A stretch of DNA of 42,483 bases from an uncultured Candidatus Actinomarina sp. Lineage in GTDB: Bacteria > Actinomycetota > Acidimicrobiia > Actinomarinales > Actinomarinaceae. The position numbers were made by a program, and so were the translations under genes. Each line of letters begins with the position of its first letter. The first letter of the stretch is position 1. The stretch covers positions 1 to 42,483 of the forward strand of contig CACKFQ010000006.1 in NCBI GenBank assembly GCA_902599555.1, in the 5' to 3' direction. Of the stretch, positions 17,586-26,724 are shown in pieces. The notes beneath the pieces were generated by a model, which saw only the letters and a program-made list of their open reading frames with translations, had not been told where the DNA came from and did no database searches.

Positions 17586-18812
17586 TTATTCTACAACTGG
17601 AGTTTCAAACCTTTCATCATCATCTCTTTCTGATAATGGTACCTTTTGCAGAATTCTATTCAATAATATAGGTGCAATTACTGTTGTGACTATTACCATC
17701 CAAATAATAATTGAGATAATATCACCTGTAATTATGTCTGATAGTGTAGTTGTAGCAACAGCTACAAATATCAGCCCAACCTCTCCTCTTGGAGACATTC
17801 CAATTCCAATTAAAGAAGTGTTTAATCCTTTGCCCATAGCTCCTAGAGCTGAAACATATTTTCCAACTAACGCTAAAAGACTGACCAGCATTCCATATAA
17901 AAATACATCAAGTGAAGCTAAAGTTTGAATGTTTACTTCCGAACCAATATATACAAAAAATATTGGAACAAGTAAAAAGTTTAGAGGCTTCATCTCATCT
18001 CTAATTCTATGAGTCATGCCTGATTCTCCAGCTACCACACCCCCTGCAAATGCTCCTACAATAGGATGAAGTCCTACAAAGTGGGCTGCTGCACCAAGCA
18101 ACATTGCAAATATAAAACTACCAGTTACAAACGTTCCAGGTGATGGAATTTTTACAAAGAAGTTAAATATTGGTTTTGAAAGTTTTCTTCCAACAATTAC
18201 TACTGCAACTAAAAAACCGATTGCCTTTGCGCTGATTATCCCAAGATCAACTATTGAGAAATCTCCTGAACTTCCTAGAACTCCTGCAACAACGGTAAGA
18301 ATTAATAAACCTAAAATATCATCTACAACTGCTGCTCCGATAATTGTTTTTGCTTCTCTTGATTTTAAAGCACCCAAATCTCCAAACACTCTAGCGGTGA
18401 TACCTACTGAGGTTGCGGTCATTGCCGCACCTACGAATAAAGCTATTCCGAACTGATCTTCTCCTCCTAAATTGAGTGCATAGATTGAGCCAAAGCCCAA
18501 AGCAAACGGTGCCACAACACCTATCAATGCTACAAGAAGAGAAGTTGAGCCTAATTCAATAAACTCGTCCAAATTAGTTTCTAATCCTACTTCGAACAGC
18601 AAAAGAACTACACCAATCTCAGCTAAAGTAGACACAACATCGCCAGATTCAAAATGTGGAAGAAGGCCTAGTCCGTAATAACCAATAATGATTCCGATTA
18701 CTAACTCTCCTATTACTGCAGGTTGGTTAATTCTTCTCATTAATTCTGCACCGAACTTAGCGGCAACTAATATAATTCCTATTTCTAAAAACTTTTCAAT
18801 AATTGTTTCCAT
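17586..18812 (-). CDS. CPA2-family Na+(K+)/H+ antiporter
   Basis: Monovalent cation:proton antiporter of 408 residues with about 12-13 hydrophobic segments. It has the family's unwound-helix motif TSVGIT (134-139) and a double aspartate, Asp164-Asp165, in AAVVDDILGLL. That pair is typical of electrogenic NapA-type exchangers. It lacks the C-terminal RCK/TrkA-N domain of KefB-type proteins. It lies 61 bases upstream of the pyrophosphatase on the same strand and may act with it in sodium and proton cycling. It has an apparent very short leader. Confidence 0.9.
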   Translation of the reverse strand: METIIEKFLEIGIILVAAKFGAELMRRINQPAVIGELVIGIIIGYYGLGLLPHFESGDVVSTLAEIGVVLLLFEVGLETNLDEFIELGSTSLLVALIGVVAPFALGFGSIYALNLGGEDQFGIALFVGAAMTATSVGITARVFGDLGALKSREAKTIIGAAVVDDILGLLILTVVAGVLGSSGDFSIVDLGIISAKAIGFLVAVVIVGRKLSKPIFNFFVKIPSPGTFVTGSFIFAMLLGAAAHFVGLHPIVGAFAGGVVAGESGMTHRIRDEMKPLNFLLVPIFFVYIGSEVNIQTLASLDVFLYGMLVSLLALVGKYVSALGAMGKGLNTSLIGIGMSPRGEVGLIFVAVATTTLSDIITGDIISIIIWMVIVTTVIAPILLNRILQKVPLSERDDDERFETPVVE

Positions 18813-18820
18813 GATGTTTT

Positions 18821-18826
18821 ATTCTA
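18821..18826 (-). promoter_or_regulatory. -10 box of the CPA2 antiporter gene
   Basis: TAGAAT lies 8 bases before the ATG at 18812, implying an untranslated leader of about two bases at most. Confidence 0.45.
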
Positions 18827-18861
18827 AATGAGCATAGATTAAATGATAAGAAAATAGAAAT

Positions 18862-20163
18862 ATGAAAAAAGAATCAAATAAAAACTTTAATTTCCTCCTT
18901 ACTGCTTCAGCATTTAGTAATTTAGCTGATGGAATAGCTGGTTTTGCATACCCTTGGCTTTTTTCACTAATAACTCGAGACCCATTATTAATTTCTTTAA
19001 CGGTACTTTTAGCAACTCTTCCACAATTAATATTTGTCTTGTTTGCAGGTGTAATTGCAGATAAGTTCAACAGAAAAAGTATCTTAATTTTTACAAGAAT
19101 TTTTCAAGTGCTTCTTACTTTGTCATTTATATTGCTTATATATTTTAACTTGGATTCCATTCCAAAAAGTGTGCCGACTATTGAGCCTGAGTTCAACAGA
19201 AAATTCTTATTAATAACGGTCTTCTATATTGGTGCATTTATATTCGGAATGCTGGAGGTTACAAGAGATAATGCTGCCCAATCTTTTTTACCTCAAGTTG
19301 TTTCAAAAGATGATTTACCTAAATCAAATGGAAGGCTGTTCGGTTTTGAGTTGGTTGCAAATAATTTTCTAGGTGCACCAATAGCTGGGTTTATAATTGG
19401 CCTCAGTTTAGTTACCCCATTTATTCTTGTTACATTTCTATTGCTTTTGTCTGTTTTTTTTATTACTGCAATAAAAGGTGACTTTAAAAGATCCGAAAAG
19501 AGTGCTAGCAACCAAACAACAATTAATCTGATTAAGGAAGGGGTTAGCTGGTTAAGTCATCAAATTCTTCTTCGTCGTCTTGCAATTTATACTGGAATTG
19601 CAAACTTTTTTGGTTCAATGCAGTTTCCAATAATGATTTTATTTGGTCAGGAGATATTAGGGTTAGATTCTGTTCAATTTGCTTTTTTAGCATATGGTGG
19701 AGCTGTTGGAGGTTTAGTAGGAAGTCTTGTTGCTGAAAAAATTAACAAAAGGATAGGGGAATCTAAAACGTTACTCATTTCAATCGCTTTGTTTGGAACA
19801 GGAGGCTTTGTTCCTTTCATTACTTCTAATCCTTTTGTTGTAGCTGCTGCTTTTGGAGTTACAAGCTTTGGAACTGTTCTTTGGAATGTTCAAGCAGTAT
19901 CAATAAGACAAGCACTGATTCCAGATAAATTAATGGGTAGAGTAAACAGTGTTTATAGGTTGCTAGCCCTTGGGTTAACCCCCATAGGTGCGTTATTTGG
20001 CGGTTTTATAGTAAAAATAACGGAAAATTCTTTTTCCAGAGAATTTGCAATAAGATTTCCTTTTCTAATTTGTGGAATATTCATGTTTATTCTTTTTTTG
20101 ACTGCACCGAAACTTTTATCCCAAAAATTAATCGATAAAACAAAAAATATGACTGTGGATTAA
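18862..20163 (+). CDS. MFS-family exporter (MFS_3-like)
   Basis: Integral membrane protein of 433 residues with about 12 hydrophobic segments. It has the loop LFAGVIADKFNRKSILIFTR, the MFS_3 signature also seen in the other MFS gene at 9105-10436, and a second-half motif MGRVNSVYRLLALGLTPIGALF. The two may be distant paralogs. The substrate is unknown; small-molecule export is the family norm. It diverges from the CPA2 antiporter across 49 bases and is followed by leuC after 32 bases. Confidence 0.83.
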   Translation: MKKESNKNFNFLLTASAFSNLADGIAGFAYPWLFSLITRDPLLISLTVLLATLPQLIFVLFAGVIADKFNRKSILIFTRIFQVLLTLSFILLIYFNLDSIPKSVPTIEPEFNRKFLLITVFYIGAFIFGMLEVTRDNAAQSFLPQVVSKDDLPKSNGRLFGFELVANNFLGAPIAGFIIGLSLVTPFILVTFLLLLSVFFITAIKGDFKRSEKSASNQTTINLIKEGVSWLSHQILLRRLAIYTGIANFFGSMQFPIMILFGQEILGLDSVQFAFLAYGGAVGGLVGSLVAEKINKRIGESKTLLISIALFGTGGFVPFITSNPFVVAAAFGVTSFGTVLWNVQAVSIRQALIPDKLMGRVNSVYRLLALGLTPIGALFGGFIVKITENSFSREFAIRFPFLICGIFMFILFLTAPKLLSQKLIDKTKNMTVD

Positions 20164-20178
20164 ATACAGAAAAAAATA

Positions 20179-20184
20179 TATAAT
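20179..20184 (+). promoter_or_regulatory. -10 box of leuCD
   Basis: TATAAT lies 11 bases before the leuC ATG, giving a predicted leader of about four bases. It lies within the 32-base gap after the MFS gene, so leuCD probably has its own promoter. Confidence 0.55.
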
Positions 20185-20195
20185 TTATATCTGAA

Positions 20196-21593
20196 ATGGG
20201 AAAAACATTATTTGAAAAAATCTGGGATAGACACTTAGTTGCGTCTATAGACGATAGTACAAATTTAGTATTTATAGATTTACATCTTGTACATGAAGTA
20301 ACATCCCCTCAGGCGTTTGACAGCTTAAGGCTAGCTGGTAGAAAAGTTAAACATCCTGAAATGACCCTTGCAACAGTAGACCATGGTGTCCCAACTTCAA
20401 ATAGGCTACTGGGAATAAAAGATCCTCTCTCTAAAATCCAGATTGAAGCTTTAGAAAATAATTGTGAAGAATTTGGAATAACATTATTTGGTATTAATGA
20501 CCCACGTCAAGGAATCGTACATGTTATTGGACCAGAACAAGGAATAACCCAACCAGGAATGACAATTGTTTGTGGTGATAGCCATACAGCAACTCATGGA
20601 GCATTTGGCGCACTAGCTTTTGGTATAGGAACTTCAGAAGTAGAACATGTTTTAGCTACACAAACATTGGCAATGGAAAAACCCAAAACAATGAAAGTTG
20701 AAGTAATTGGAGATGTGTCTGAAGGTGTAGGGCCAAAAGATATAATTTTAGGAATAATCAGAAAAATTGGAACTGGTGGTGGAGCCGGTCATGTTATTGA
20801 ATATGTAGGTGATGTTATTCAAAATATGAGTATGGAAAACAGAATGACTATCTGCAATATGTCAATTGAAGGAGGGGCTAGAGCAGGAATGATTGCTCCA
20901 GATGAGGTAACTTTCAATTATCTAAAAGAGAAAAATTATGCTCCTAAGGGTTCTGACTGGGATGATGCAATTGCTGAATGGGGAAATTTATACTCTGATG
21001 AAGATGCTGAATTTGATAAAGTTGTAACAATAAACGCTGATGAACTTGAACCATCTATATCATGGGGAACGAATCCTTCACAGGTAATTTTTATAAATGA
21101 TACCATTCCTCATCCAGATGATTTCAATGAAGAAGCTGAAAAAGAAGCGGCTTCAAGAGCTTTGGAATATATGGATTTAAAGCCTGGAGGAAAAATTAAT
21201 GAAATCCAATTAGATAGAGTTTTTATTGGTAGCTGCACCAATGGAAGAATCGAAGATTTAAGAGAAGCTGCAGAAGTAGTCAAAGGGAAAAAAGTTTCAG
21301 AAACAATTGGCGCAATGATTGTTCCTGGGTCAACACTCGTTAAAAAACAAGCGGAAGAGGAAGGGTTAGACAAAATATTCATTGAAGCTGGTTTTGACTG
21401 GAGAGAAGCAGGTTGCTCAATGTGTTTAGGAATGAATCCAGACATTTTAAGTCCCGGTGAAAGATGTGCCTCAACATCAAATAGAAACTATGAAGGTAGA
21501 CAGGGTGCTGGAGGTAGAACCCACTTAGTAAGTCCAAAAATGGCAGCTGCAGCAGCTCTATATGGAAAATTTGTTGATATTAGGAATCTGTAA
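20196..21593 (+). CDS. leuC: 3-isopropylmalate dehydratase large subunit
   Basis: Iron-sulfur isomerase of leucine synthesis that interconverts 2- and 3-isopropylmalate with LeuD. It has 465 residues, the standard bacterial length. The [4Fe-4S] ligands lie in [13 protein letters not shown] and [10 protein letters not shown]. Other aconitase-family blocks are [20 protein letters not shown] and NRNYEGRQG. The ATG at 20196 comes 11 bases after a TATAAT, so the leader is only a few bases long. LeuD begins immediately after the stop codon, with no gap. Confidence 0.97.
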   Translation: MGKTLFEKIWDRHLVASIDDSTNLVFIDLHLVHEVTSPQAFDSLRLAGRKVKHPEMTLATVDHGVPTSNRLLGIKDPLSKIQIEALENNCEEFGITLFGINDPRQGIVHVIGPEQGITQPGMTIVCGDSHTATHGAFGALAFGIGTSEVEHVLATQTLAMEKPKTMKVEVIGDVSEGVGPKDIILGIIRKIGTGGGAGHVIEYVGDVIQNMSMENRMTICNMSIEGGARAGMIAPDEVTFNYLKEKNYAPKGSDWDDAIAEWGNLYSDEDAEFDKVVTINADELEPSISWGTNPSQVIFINDTIPHPDDFNEEAEKEAASRALEYMDLKPGGKINEIQLDRVFIGSCTNGRIEDLREAAEVVKGKKVSETIGAMIVPGSTLVKKQAEEEGLDKIFIEAGFDWREAGCSMCLGMNPDILSPGERCASTSNRNYEGRQGAGGRTHLVSPKMAAAAALYGKFVDIRNL

Positions 21594-22181
21594 ATGAAGA
21601 AATTAAGCACCATTGATTCAACGATGCTTCCACTTAATATGTCTAATGTTGATACCGATCAAATAATGCCCAAACAATTTCTTAAGCGTGTTGAGCGCTC
21701 AGGTTATGGTGAGTTCTTATTTTACGATTGGAAGAAAGAACCTGATTTTCCTCTAAACAATGAAGCATATCAAGGGTCAAAAGTTTTAGTAGCTGGAGAT
21801 AATTTTGGAACTGGGTCTTCTAGGGAGCATGCACCTTGGGGCTTACAAGATTTTGGGTTCGATGCGATAATTTCAACTAAATTTGCTGATATTTTTAGAT
21901 TAAATTCAATCAATATTGGTCTTGTGCCTGTTGAGACAAGTCAAGAAAATATAGATGCGCTTTTTGCAAAAATTGAAGTTAATCCAAAAACTAAAATCGA
22001 AATCTCCATAGAAAATAAAACAGTTCAATGTGAGGAAATAACATTTTCATTTGATTTAGATGATTTTTCTCAAAAACGAATCCTTGAAGGTTTAGACAAA
22101 ATAGATATTACATTGCGCTACACAGATCAAATAGATAGCTTCAGTAAATCTAGAAAAAAATGGATGCCTAAACTAGTTTAG
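21594..22181 (+). CDS. leuD: 3-isopropylmalate dehydratase small subunit
   Basis: Swivel-domain partner of LeuC, 195 residues. It shows NVDTDQIMPKQFLKR at the N-terminus and the substrate-site block GDNFGTGSSREHAPWGL (about 69-85). It starts at the base after the leuC stop, so the subunits are made together. The 3' end overlaps the convergent alanine dehydrogenase gene by 14 bases. Confidence 0.96.
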   Translation: MKKLSTIDSTMLPLNMSNVDTDQIMPKQFLKRVERSGYGEFLFYDWKKEPDFPLNNEAYQGSKVLVAGDNFGTGSSREHAPWGLQDFGFDAIISTKFADIFRLNSINIGLVPVETSQENIDALFAKIEVNPKTKIEISIENKTVQCEEITFSFDLDDFSQKRILEGLDKIDITLRYTDQIDSFSKSRKKWMPKLV

Positions 22182-23271
22182 ACAAAGTTAAACTTAAGCT
22201 GTCTGCGACCTCTTCTGACAACAAAAGTCCATTGTGTATTTGTAGTGACGGTCTTAAGCTTTCATTATTTTTGTACTCATCAAACCAATTTTCAACTAAA
22301 AGATAATCAACATATTTTTGTAGATTTGTAGATAGCTCAATAGAAGAGGTTCTAGGAACTGCGCCTGGTAAGTTTGCAATTGCAGAAACTATCACACCAC
22401 TTCTTATTTCAAAAGGTTCACTATGAGTATTAGGCTTAACCCCTTCAACACAACCACCTTGATCAATAGCAACATCTACTATGACTGAACCCTTTTCCAT
22501 CGAATTAATGTCTTCTTCTGTAATTACAATTGGAGGCTTTCTTCCAGGTAACAAAACTGCACCAACAACCAAATCAGCGGACCTAATTGCCTTTGTGGCT
22601 GACTCACTTCCACTGACTAAAGTAGTGATATTTTCTCCATACTGATTCTTTAAATCATTTAAAATATCTTCATTTATATCAATCGCAGTAACAGATGCAC
22701 CAATCTGAATAGACTTATGAATTGAGCTTCTACCAACTTCACCACAACCAATGACAGTAACTTTTGAATTTTTTTCACCAGATATTGATGAAAGAAGTAG
22801 TCCTTTTCCTTTTGAAGAATATTCTAAAAATTGCATACCTTTCTGGATCGCTAGATTTCCAGCAATTTTTGACATAGGAATTAGAAGTGGATACTCTTTC
22901 CCACTCATAATCATTTCAGTAGCAATACCTGTTAATTTTTTTTCTAATAGTATTTTTGTAAGCGAAAGGTTTGAAGCAAGATGAAGATAACAAAATAATA
23001 CATGGTCAGAATTTAAGAGTTCAAACTCTTCAGGTTGAGGTTCTTTGACTTTACAAATTATTTGTGTGATTCCATAAAGCTCTTCTGATGAAGACACTAT
23101 TTTTGCTCCAGCTTGTTTATAGTCTTCATCAGTAAAACCAGAGCCAACTCCGGCCTGGGTTTCAACAAAAATATCTGCTAAACCAGTAAATTGAGTTATA
23201 TGTTCAGGAATTAAAGCAACTCTGCCTTCGTCCTGTTTAACTTCTTTTGGTATACCTAGCTTTTTAATCAT
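22168..23271 (-). CDS. ald: Alanine dehydrogenase
   Basis: NAD-dependent enzyme that deaminates alanine to pyruvate or runs in reverse. I start it at the ATG at 23271, giving MIKKLGIPKEVK, because the family begins with this GIPKE block; an upstream start at 23304 would add 11 unconserved residues. Catalytic residues are visible in CKVKEPQ (Lys) and CYLHLASN (His). The NAD-binding Rossmann loop is VIGCGEVGRSSIHK. The length is 367 residues, as usual. Its first codons overlap the last of the IDO-family gene by 8 bases, so the two are coupled. The 3' end overlaps leuD. Confidence 0.92.
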   Translation of the reverse strand: MIKKLGIPKEVKQDEGRVALIPEHITQFTGLADIFVETQAGVGSGFTDEDYKQAGAKIVSSSEELYGITQIICKVKEPQPEEFELLNSDHVLFCYLHLASNLSLTKILLEKKLTGIATEMIMSGKEYPLLIPMSKIAGNLAIQKGMQFLEYSSKGKGLLLSSISGEKNSKVTVIGCGEVGRSSIHKSIQIGASVTAIDINEDILNDLKNQYGENITTLVSGSESATKAIRSADLVVGAVLLPGRKPPIVITEEDINSMEKGSVIVDVAIDQGGCVEGVKPNTHSEPFEIRSGVIVSAIANLPGAVPRTSSIELSTNLQKYVDYLLVENWFDEYKNNESLRPSLQIHNGLLLSEEVADSLSLTLSKLV

Positions 23272-24379
23272 TTGATGGAACTGTTTCTTGTAGGTGCTTA
23301 TCAAGATACTTCATAAAAGGTGTACCACCTGTTCCAACAGTATTTGAGTTTGAATTATTTGTTAGAGACTGTTCAAAAATATATACTCTCGCATATTCCA
23401 AATGCTTATCTCTAAAAATATGGACTTCATTTATTACTTCATTAATGATCATCCTGGATTTTTCATCTATGCTTAGATTTTTTCTTTTATTTTCTGACCA
23501 TTCATCTAGACCATTGAGTAATTCTCTATGTTCTTTAGGCATATATAATCTCATCTCATCCAAGTACTCTCTTAGTGGATCATTGGAATGTGTGACGCCA
23601 AGAAGAGCATCGAGTGCTGGAACAATTGAACTTTGTGCTCCTGTTTCACCTCTGAAAAGTTGTGGTTCTCCATTGTAATCTTCAACGCCCTCATAAATTA
23701 CACCCTCTGGTGTAGCAGGGTTATTTTTCCAACCAAAGATATATGGTCTCACCCGATTGTAGTAAATAAATGGGTCACATTTTTCAGGCATTCGATTCAT
23801 AATTGAGTTGATTTTTTTAATACTCTCTAAAGATTTTTCTAATAATGATTTATCCAAGTTTTTATCAAGAAAATATGATTTTAAATTTGATAGTATAACT
23901 TTTGCTTCATACTCAATAGCAACATGAATCATAATAAACCAATCTTCATCCACTCCTCCCAAGAAATTTTGCATGATCACTATATTCTCTAGATCAAAAG
24001 GCTTTGTATCATCAAGCATTTTCCAATTATTTAAGGCGTATGATGCATAGGAAAGAATTGGTGGTCTTTCTAATTTTTCAGATATAGCAAACCATGTTAC
24101 AGCAAGCTCTTTAGGGATTGTATTTTCAACATGTTTTTTTCCCCACATATATGCGTGACCTACGTAGGAATACAGTAGCATCGCTCTTTCCAATTCACTG
24201 TTATTTAGATTGCTGATATCTTTTTCTTGCCCTAATTGTTGTACTCTTTCGACAATTTGTTCATTCGCAAGTACTTTTGGAAGTTCGCTTGCAAGGATTT
24301 CAATATCATCAAAGCTTGCTGGTAGCTTTTCACATATTTGGTTTGGTATGAAACCACTATCTAATATTTCTTGATGCAT
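23264..24379 (-). CDS. Indoleamine 2,3-dioxygenase family protein
   Basis: Heme dioxygenase of 371 residues that opens the indole ring of tryptophan to give N-formylkynurenine. The match to the IDO family is clear: RGETGAQSSIVPALDALLG, then the proximal heme ligand His326 in FRDKHLEYARVYIFEQ, and the C-terminal GTGGTPFMKYL. This is the IDO type, not the tetrameric TDO type. No kynurenine formamidase or kynureninase gene is next to it. The downstream partner is alanine dehydrogenase (8-base overlap), which could use the alanine released by kynureninase. A strong ribosome site, GAAGGGGG, precedes the ATG. Confidence 0.92.
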   Translation of the reverse strand: MHQEILDSGFIPNQICEKLPASFDDIEILASELPKVLANEQIVERVQQLGQEKDISNLNNSELERAMLLYSYVGHAYMWGKKHVENTIPKELAVTWFAISEKLERPPILSYASYALNNWKMLDDTKPFDLENIVIMQNFLGGVDEDWFIMIHVAIEYEAKVILSNLKSYFLDKNLDKSLLEKSLESIKKINSIMNRMPEKCDPFIYYNRVRPYIFGWKNNPATPEGVIYEGVEDYNGEPQLFRGETGAQSSIVPALDALLGVTHSNDPLREYLDEMRLYMPKEHRELLNGLDEWSENKRKNLSIDEKSRMIINEVINEVHIFRDKHLEYARVYIFEQSLTNNSNSNTVGTGGTPFMKYLDKHLQETVPSND

Positions 24380-24402
24380 TTTCCCCCTTCAAGATCCGCA
24401 GA

Positions 24403-24431
24403 ATTATAGCTTCTACATTACAATGGTAAAC
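24403..24431 (-). promoter_or_regulatory. Promoter of the IDO-ald operon
   Basis: -35 TTTACC (24431-24426), 17 bases, -10 TATAAT (24408-24403). The leader of about 17 bases contains GAAGGGGG (24390-24383). The element overlaps, face to face, a plus-strand promoter for the photolyase-related gene. Confidence 0.6.
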
Positions 24432-24432
24432 T
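24404..24432 (+). promoter_or_regulatory. Candidate promoter of the photolyase-related gene
   Basis: -10 TAAACT (24427-24432) with a weak -35 TTATAG (24404-24409) and a 17-base spacer. It occupies nearly the same bases as the divergent IDO promoter. The predicted leader before the ATG at 24446 is about 6 bases. Confidence 0.4.
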
Positions 24433-24445
24433 ATTCTTGGTTAAG

Positions 24446-25939
24446 ATGGGAAGTAAATTTTTTGTAATACTTGGAAGTCAGCTATTTAATCCAAAAATTC
24501 TAAAAAAAAATGGCTGTAGTGAAGTGTTTATGGCTGAAGACTTTGGTCTTTGTACATATTTTAAACATCATAAACTAAAGCTCTATTTGTTTCTTGCTGG
24601 TATGCGTGAATATAGAGATGAACTGGAAAATGAATCTATATCTGTAAATTACTTTGAACTTTCAAGTCGTAAAAAAGGAGAAAGTTATGTCGACTCTCTA
24701 ATTAAGTTCCTAAAAAAGAAAAATTTATCTGAAATCAATATATTTGAAATAGAAGATAAAGCTTTTGAAGAAGAGTTTCTTACAGCATTAAAAGCTGCCA
24801 ATGTAACAGTAAATATTTTCCAATCACCAATGTTTATATTTGAAAGAAATGAATTTGTTTCTATGGCAAAAGGAAAGAAAGTTTATAGAATGTCTTCCTT
24901 TTATCAAAAAGCTAGGAAAAATTTAGATATTTTAATGGATGAAAATGGAAAGCCCTTCGGTGGAAAATGGTCATTTGACGAAGATAATAGAAAAAAAATA
25001 CCAAAAAATGTAGAACCACCTGAAATGATTGTTTTTAAAAAATCAAAATATGATGAAGAAATTAAAAAACTTATTATTAACAATTTTGATGATCATCCAG
25101 GTGATTTAGAAAATACTTGGTTTCCTGTAAACAGGGCTGGAGCCGAAAAACAGCTTGATAATTTTCTTAAAGTTCGTTTTGAAAACTTTGGAATTTACGA
25201 AGACGCAATGCTGGAAGAGAAGAATTTTCTTTTTCACAGCTGCATAAGCCCCTTTTTAAATATAGGTCTTTTAACGCCTGATAAGGTTATAAAAAAAACC
25301 TTACAGTATGCTGAAAAAAATAATGTGCCTATGAACTCAGTAGAGGGGTTTGTTAGGCAAATAATTGGTTGGAGAGAATTTATTAGGGGAATCTATCATG
25401 AAGAAGGTACTTTACAATCAAAAAGTAATTACTGGAAGCATTCAAAAAAACTAACTTCATCATGGTACGACGGAACAACTGGCATTGATCCGCTTGATGA
25501 CTGTATAAAAACTACCCTCAAAGATGGTTACATACACCACATTCCAAGGTTAATGGTTATAAGTAATATTATGAATTTATGTGGAGTAGATCCTAAAGAA
25601 ATCTATAAATGGTTTATGGAAATGTATATAGACTCTTCAGATTGGGTTATGGTTCCGAATGTTTTCGGGATGGCTACATATGCTGATGGAGGAATGATGT
25701 CTACAAAACCATATACATGTGGTTCAAACTATATTCTGAAAATGAGTAACTACAAGAAAGGTGATTGGTGTGACACTCTTGATGGTTTGTATTGGAAATT
25801 TACAGAAAAAAATAGAAAGTTTTATGAAAATAATCCAAGACTTGCGCTGCTAACAAGATCGCTTGATCGTCTAAATCAAGAAAGAAAAAATCACATTTTT
25901 AAAAAAGCTGATGATTTTATAAAGCAAAATACTATCTAA
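24446..25939 (+). CDS. Cryptochrome/photolyase-related protein (FeS-BCP/PhrB-like, incomplete FeS ligand set)
   Basis: Member of the photolyase-related group that includes bacterial (6-4) photolyases, about 497 residues from the ATG chosen here (a TTG at 24437 is possible). An N-terminal Rossmann-like domain (VILGSQLF...) is followed by the FAD-binding helical domain with SVEGFVRQIIGWREFIRG, GYIHHIPRLMVISN and MATYADGGMMSTKPY. In classical members four Cys bind a [4Fe-4S] cluster. Here the first (DDCIKTTL) and the last (GDWCDTLDGLYW) are kept, but the CxxC after MSxY is missing: MSNY runs straight into KKGDWC, a deletion of roughly a dozen residues. The cluster is therefore probably absent. 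Light-driven DNA repair remains the likely role. Confidence 0.88.
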   Translation: MGSKFFVILGSQLFNPKILKKNGCSEVFMAEDFGLCTYFKHHKLKLYLFLAGMREYRDELENESISVNYFELSSRKKGESYVDSLIKFLKKKNLSEINIFEIEDKAFEEEFLTALKAANVTVNIFQSPMFIFERNEFVSMAKGKKVYRMSSFYQKARKNLDILMDENGKPFGGKWSFDEDNRKKIPKNVEPPEMIVFKKSKYDEEIKKLIINNFDDHPGDLENTWFPVNRAGAEKQLDNFLKVRFENFGIYEDAMLEEKNFLFHSCISPFLNIGLLTPDKVIKKTLQYAEKNNVPMNSVEGFVRQIIGWREFIRGIYHEEGTLQSKSNYWKHSKKLTSSWYDGTTGIDPLDDCIKTTLKDGYIHHIPRLMVISNIMNLCGVDPKEIYKWFMEMYIDSSDWVMVPNVFGMATYADGGMMSTKPYTCGSNYILKMSNYKKGDWCDTLDGLYWKFTEKNRKFYENNPRLALLTRSLDRLNQERKNHIFKKADDFIKQNTI

Positions 25940-25947
25940 ATATTTTT

Positions 25948-26724
25948 TTATTTATTTAAATAATTACGAAATAAAATTGGTTCATCGGTAATGACACCAT
26001 CGCATCCAATTTCTAAACAAGTTTTAAAATTTTCTATTGAATTTACAGTCCATACATGTAGTTGAAGATTATTTAATTTACAAAAATCCACTAGTTTTTT
26101 TGAATAAACTTGTATCCCCCTCCACTTAAATGGGGCTTGGAGAGCTTGAACCTTAAAATTTCTTTTTTGTAAAGGTAAAAATCGTGCAATAGCATTTTCT
26201 CGAAAAGTTCCGGAGGTTAATATTTCTCCCTTACTGACATTTAAAAACTCGTCTAATCTTTTCGGACTAAATGAAGAAACTAATACTCTTTCTTTTGCAT
26301 TTAGTGAGTTTATTATTTCTACAACCTTTTTTGCCATTCCCGTTTGCTTTAGATCAAGATTAAATTTTAACTTTTCACTCATTTTTAAGGCATCAATTAA
26401 CCTAACAAAATTAGTTGTTTTATCTTTTTGTTGACTTTTTTCATAAAACTTATAACCAGCATTAATTTTAGAAATTTCACTCCAATTGAAGTCTTGTACT
26501 TTTCCAGATACATTTGTCGTTCTGTCAAAAGTTTCATCATGATGAAGAAATATTTCACCATCTTTAGACATACGTAAGTCAGTTTCAAAATGCGAAAATC
26601 CTTCTTTAATTGCTAGCTCAAGACCATGAAGTGTATTCTCAGGTACTATATTAGACCCTCCACGATGAGGAATGATTAGTGGTTTATCACCATCAAAATA
26701 TGATTTATTATCCAGAAACTCCAC
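25948..26724 (-). CDS. Glycerophosphodiester phosphodiesterase
   Basis: GDPD-family TIM barrel of 258 residues that hydrolyses glycerophosphodiesters to glycerol 3-phosphate and an alcohol, recycling phospholipid breakdown products. Catalytic blocks are PHRGGSNIVPENT near residue 20, HFETDLRMSKDG with the metal-binding Glu and Asp, and LHHDETFDRTT. The C-terminal LQLHVWTVNS and GVITDEP are also typical. There is no signal peptide, so it is cytoplasmic, UgpQ-like. It overlaps tldE by 17 bases and is the last gene of that operon. Only 8 bases separate it from the convergent photolyase-related gene. Confidence 0.92.
   Translation of the reverse strand: MEFLDNKSYFDGDKPLIIPHRGGSNIVPENTLHGLELAIKEGFSHFETDLRMSKDGEIFLHHDETFDRTTNVSGKVQDFNWSEISKINAGYKFYEKSQQKDKTTNFVRLIDALKMSEKLKFNLDLKQTGMAKKVVEIINSLNAKERVLVSSFSPKRLDEFLNVSKGEILTSGTFRENAIARFLPLQKRNFKVQALQAPFKWRGIQVYSKKLVDFCKLNNLQLHVWTVNSIENFKTCLEIGCDGVITDEPILFRNYLNK

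Noticed and set aside
23272..23304. Upstream ATG for alanine dehydrogenase
   Set aside because: It adds 11 residues that are not part of the family; the conserved start IKKLGIPKE follows the ATG at 23271, which gives the usual short overlap with the IDO-family gene.
25940..25985. Palindromic TTATTTAAATAA between photolyase and GDPD genes as a terminator
   Set aside because: All A/T pairs with almost no loop; too weak to call an intrinsic terminator.
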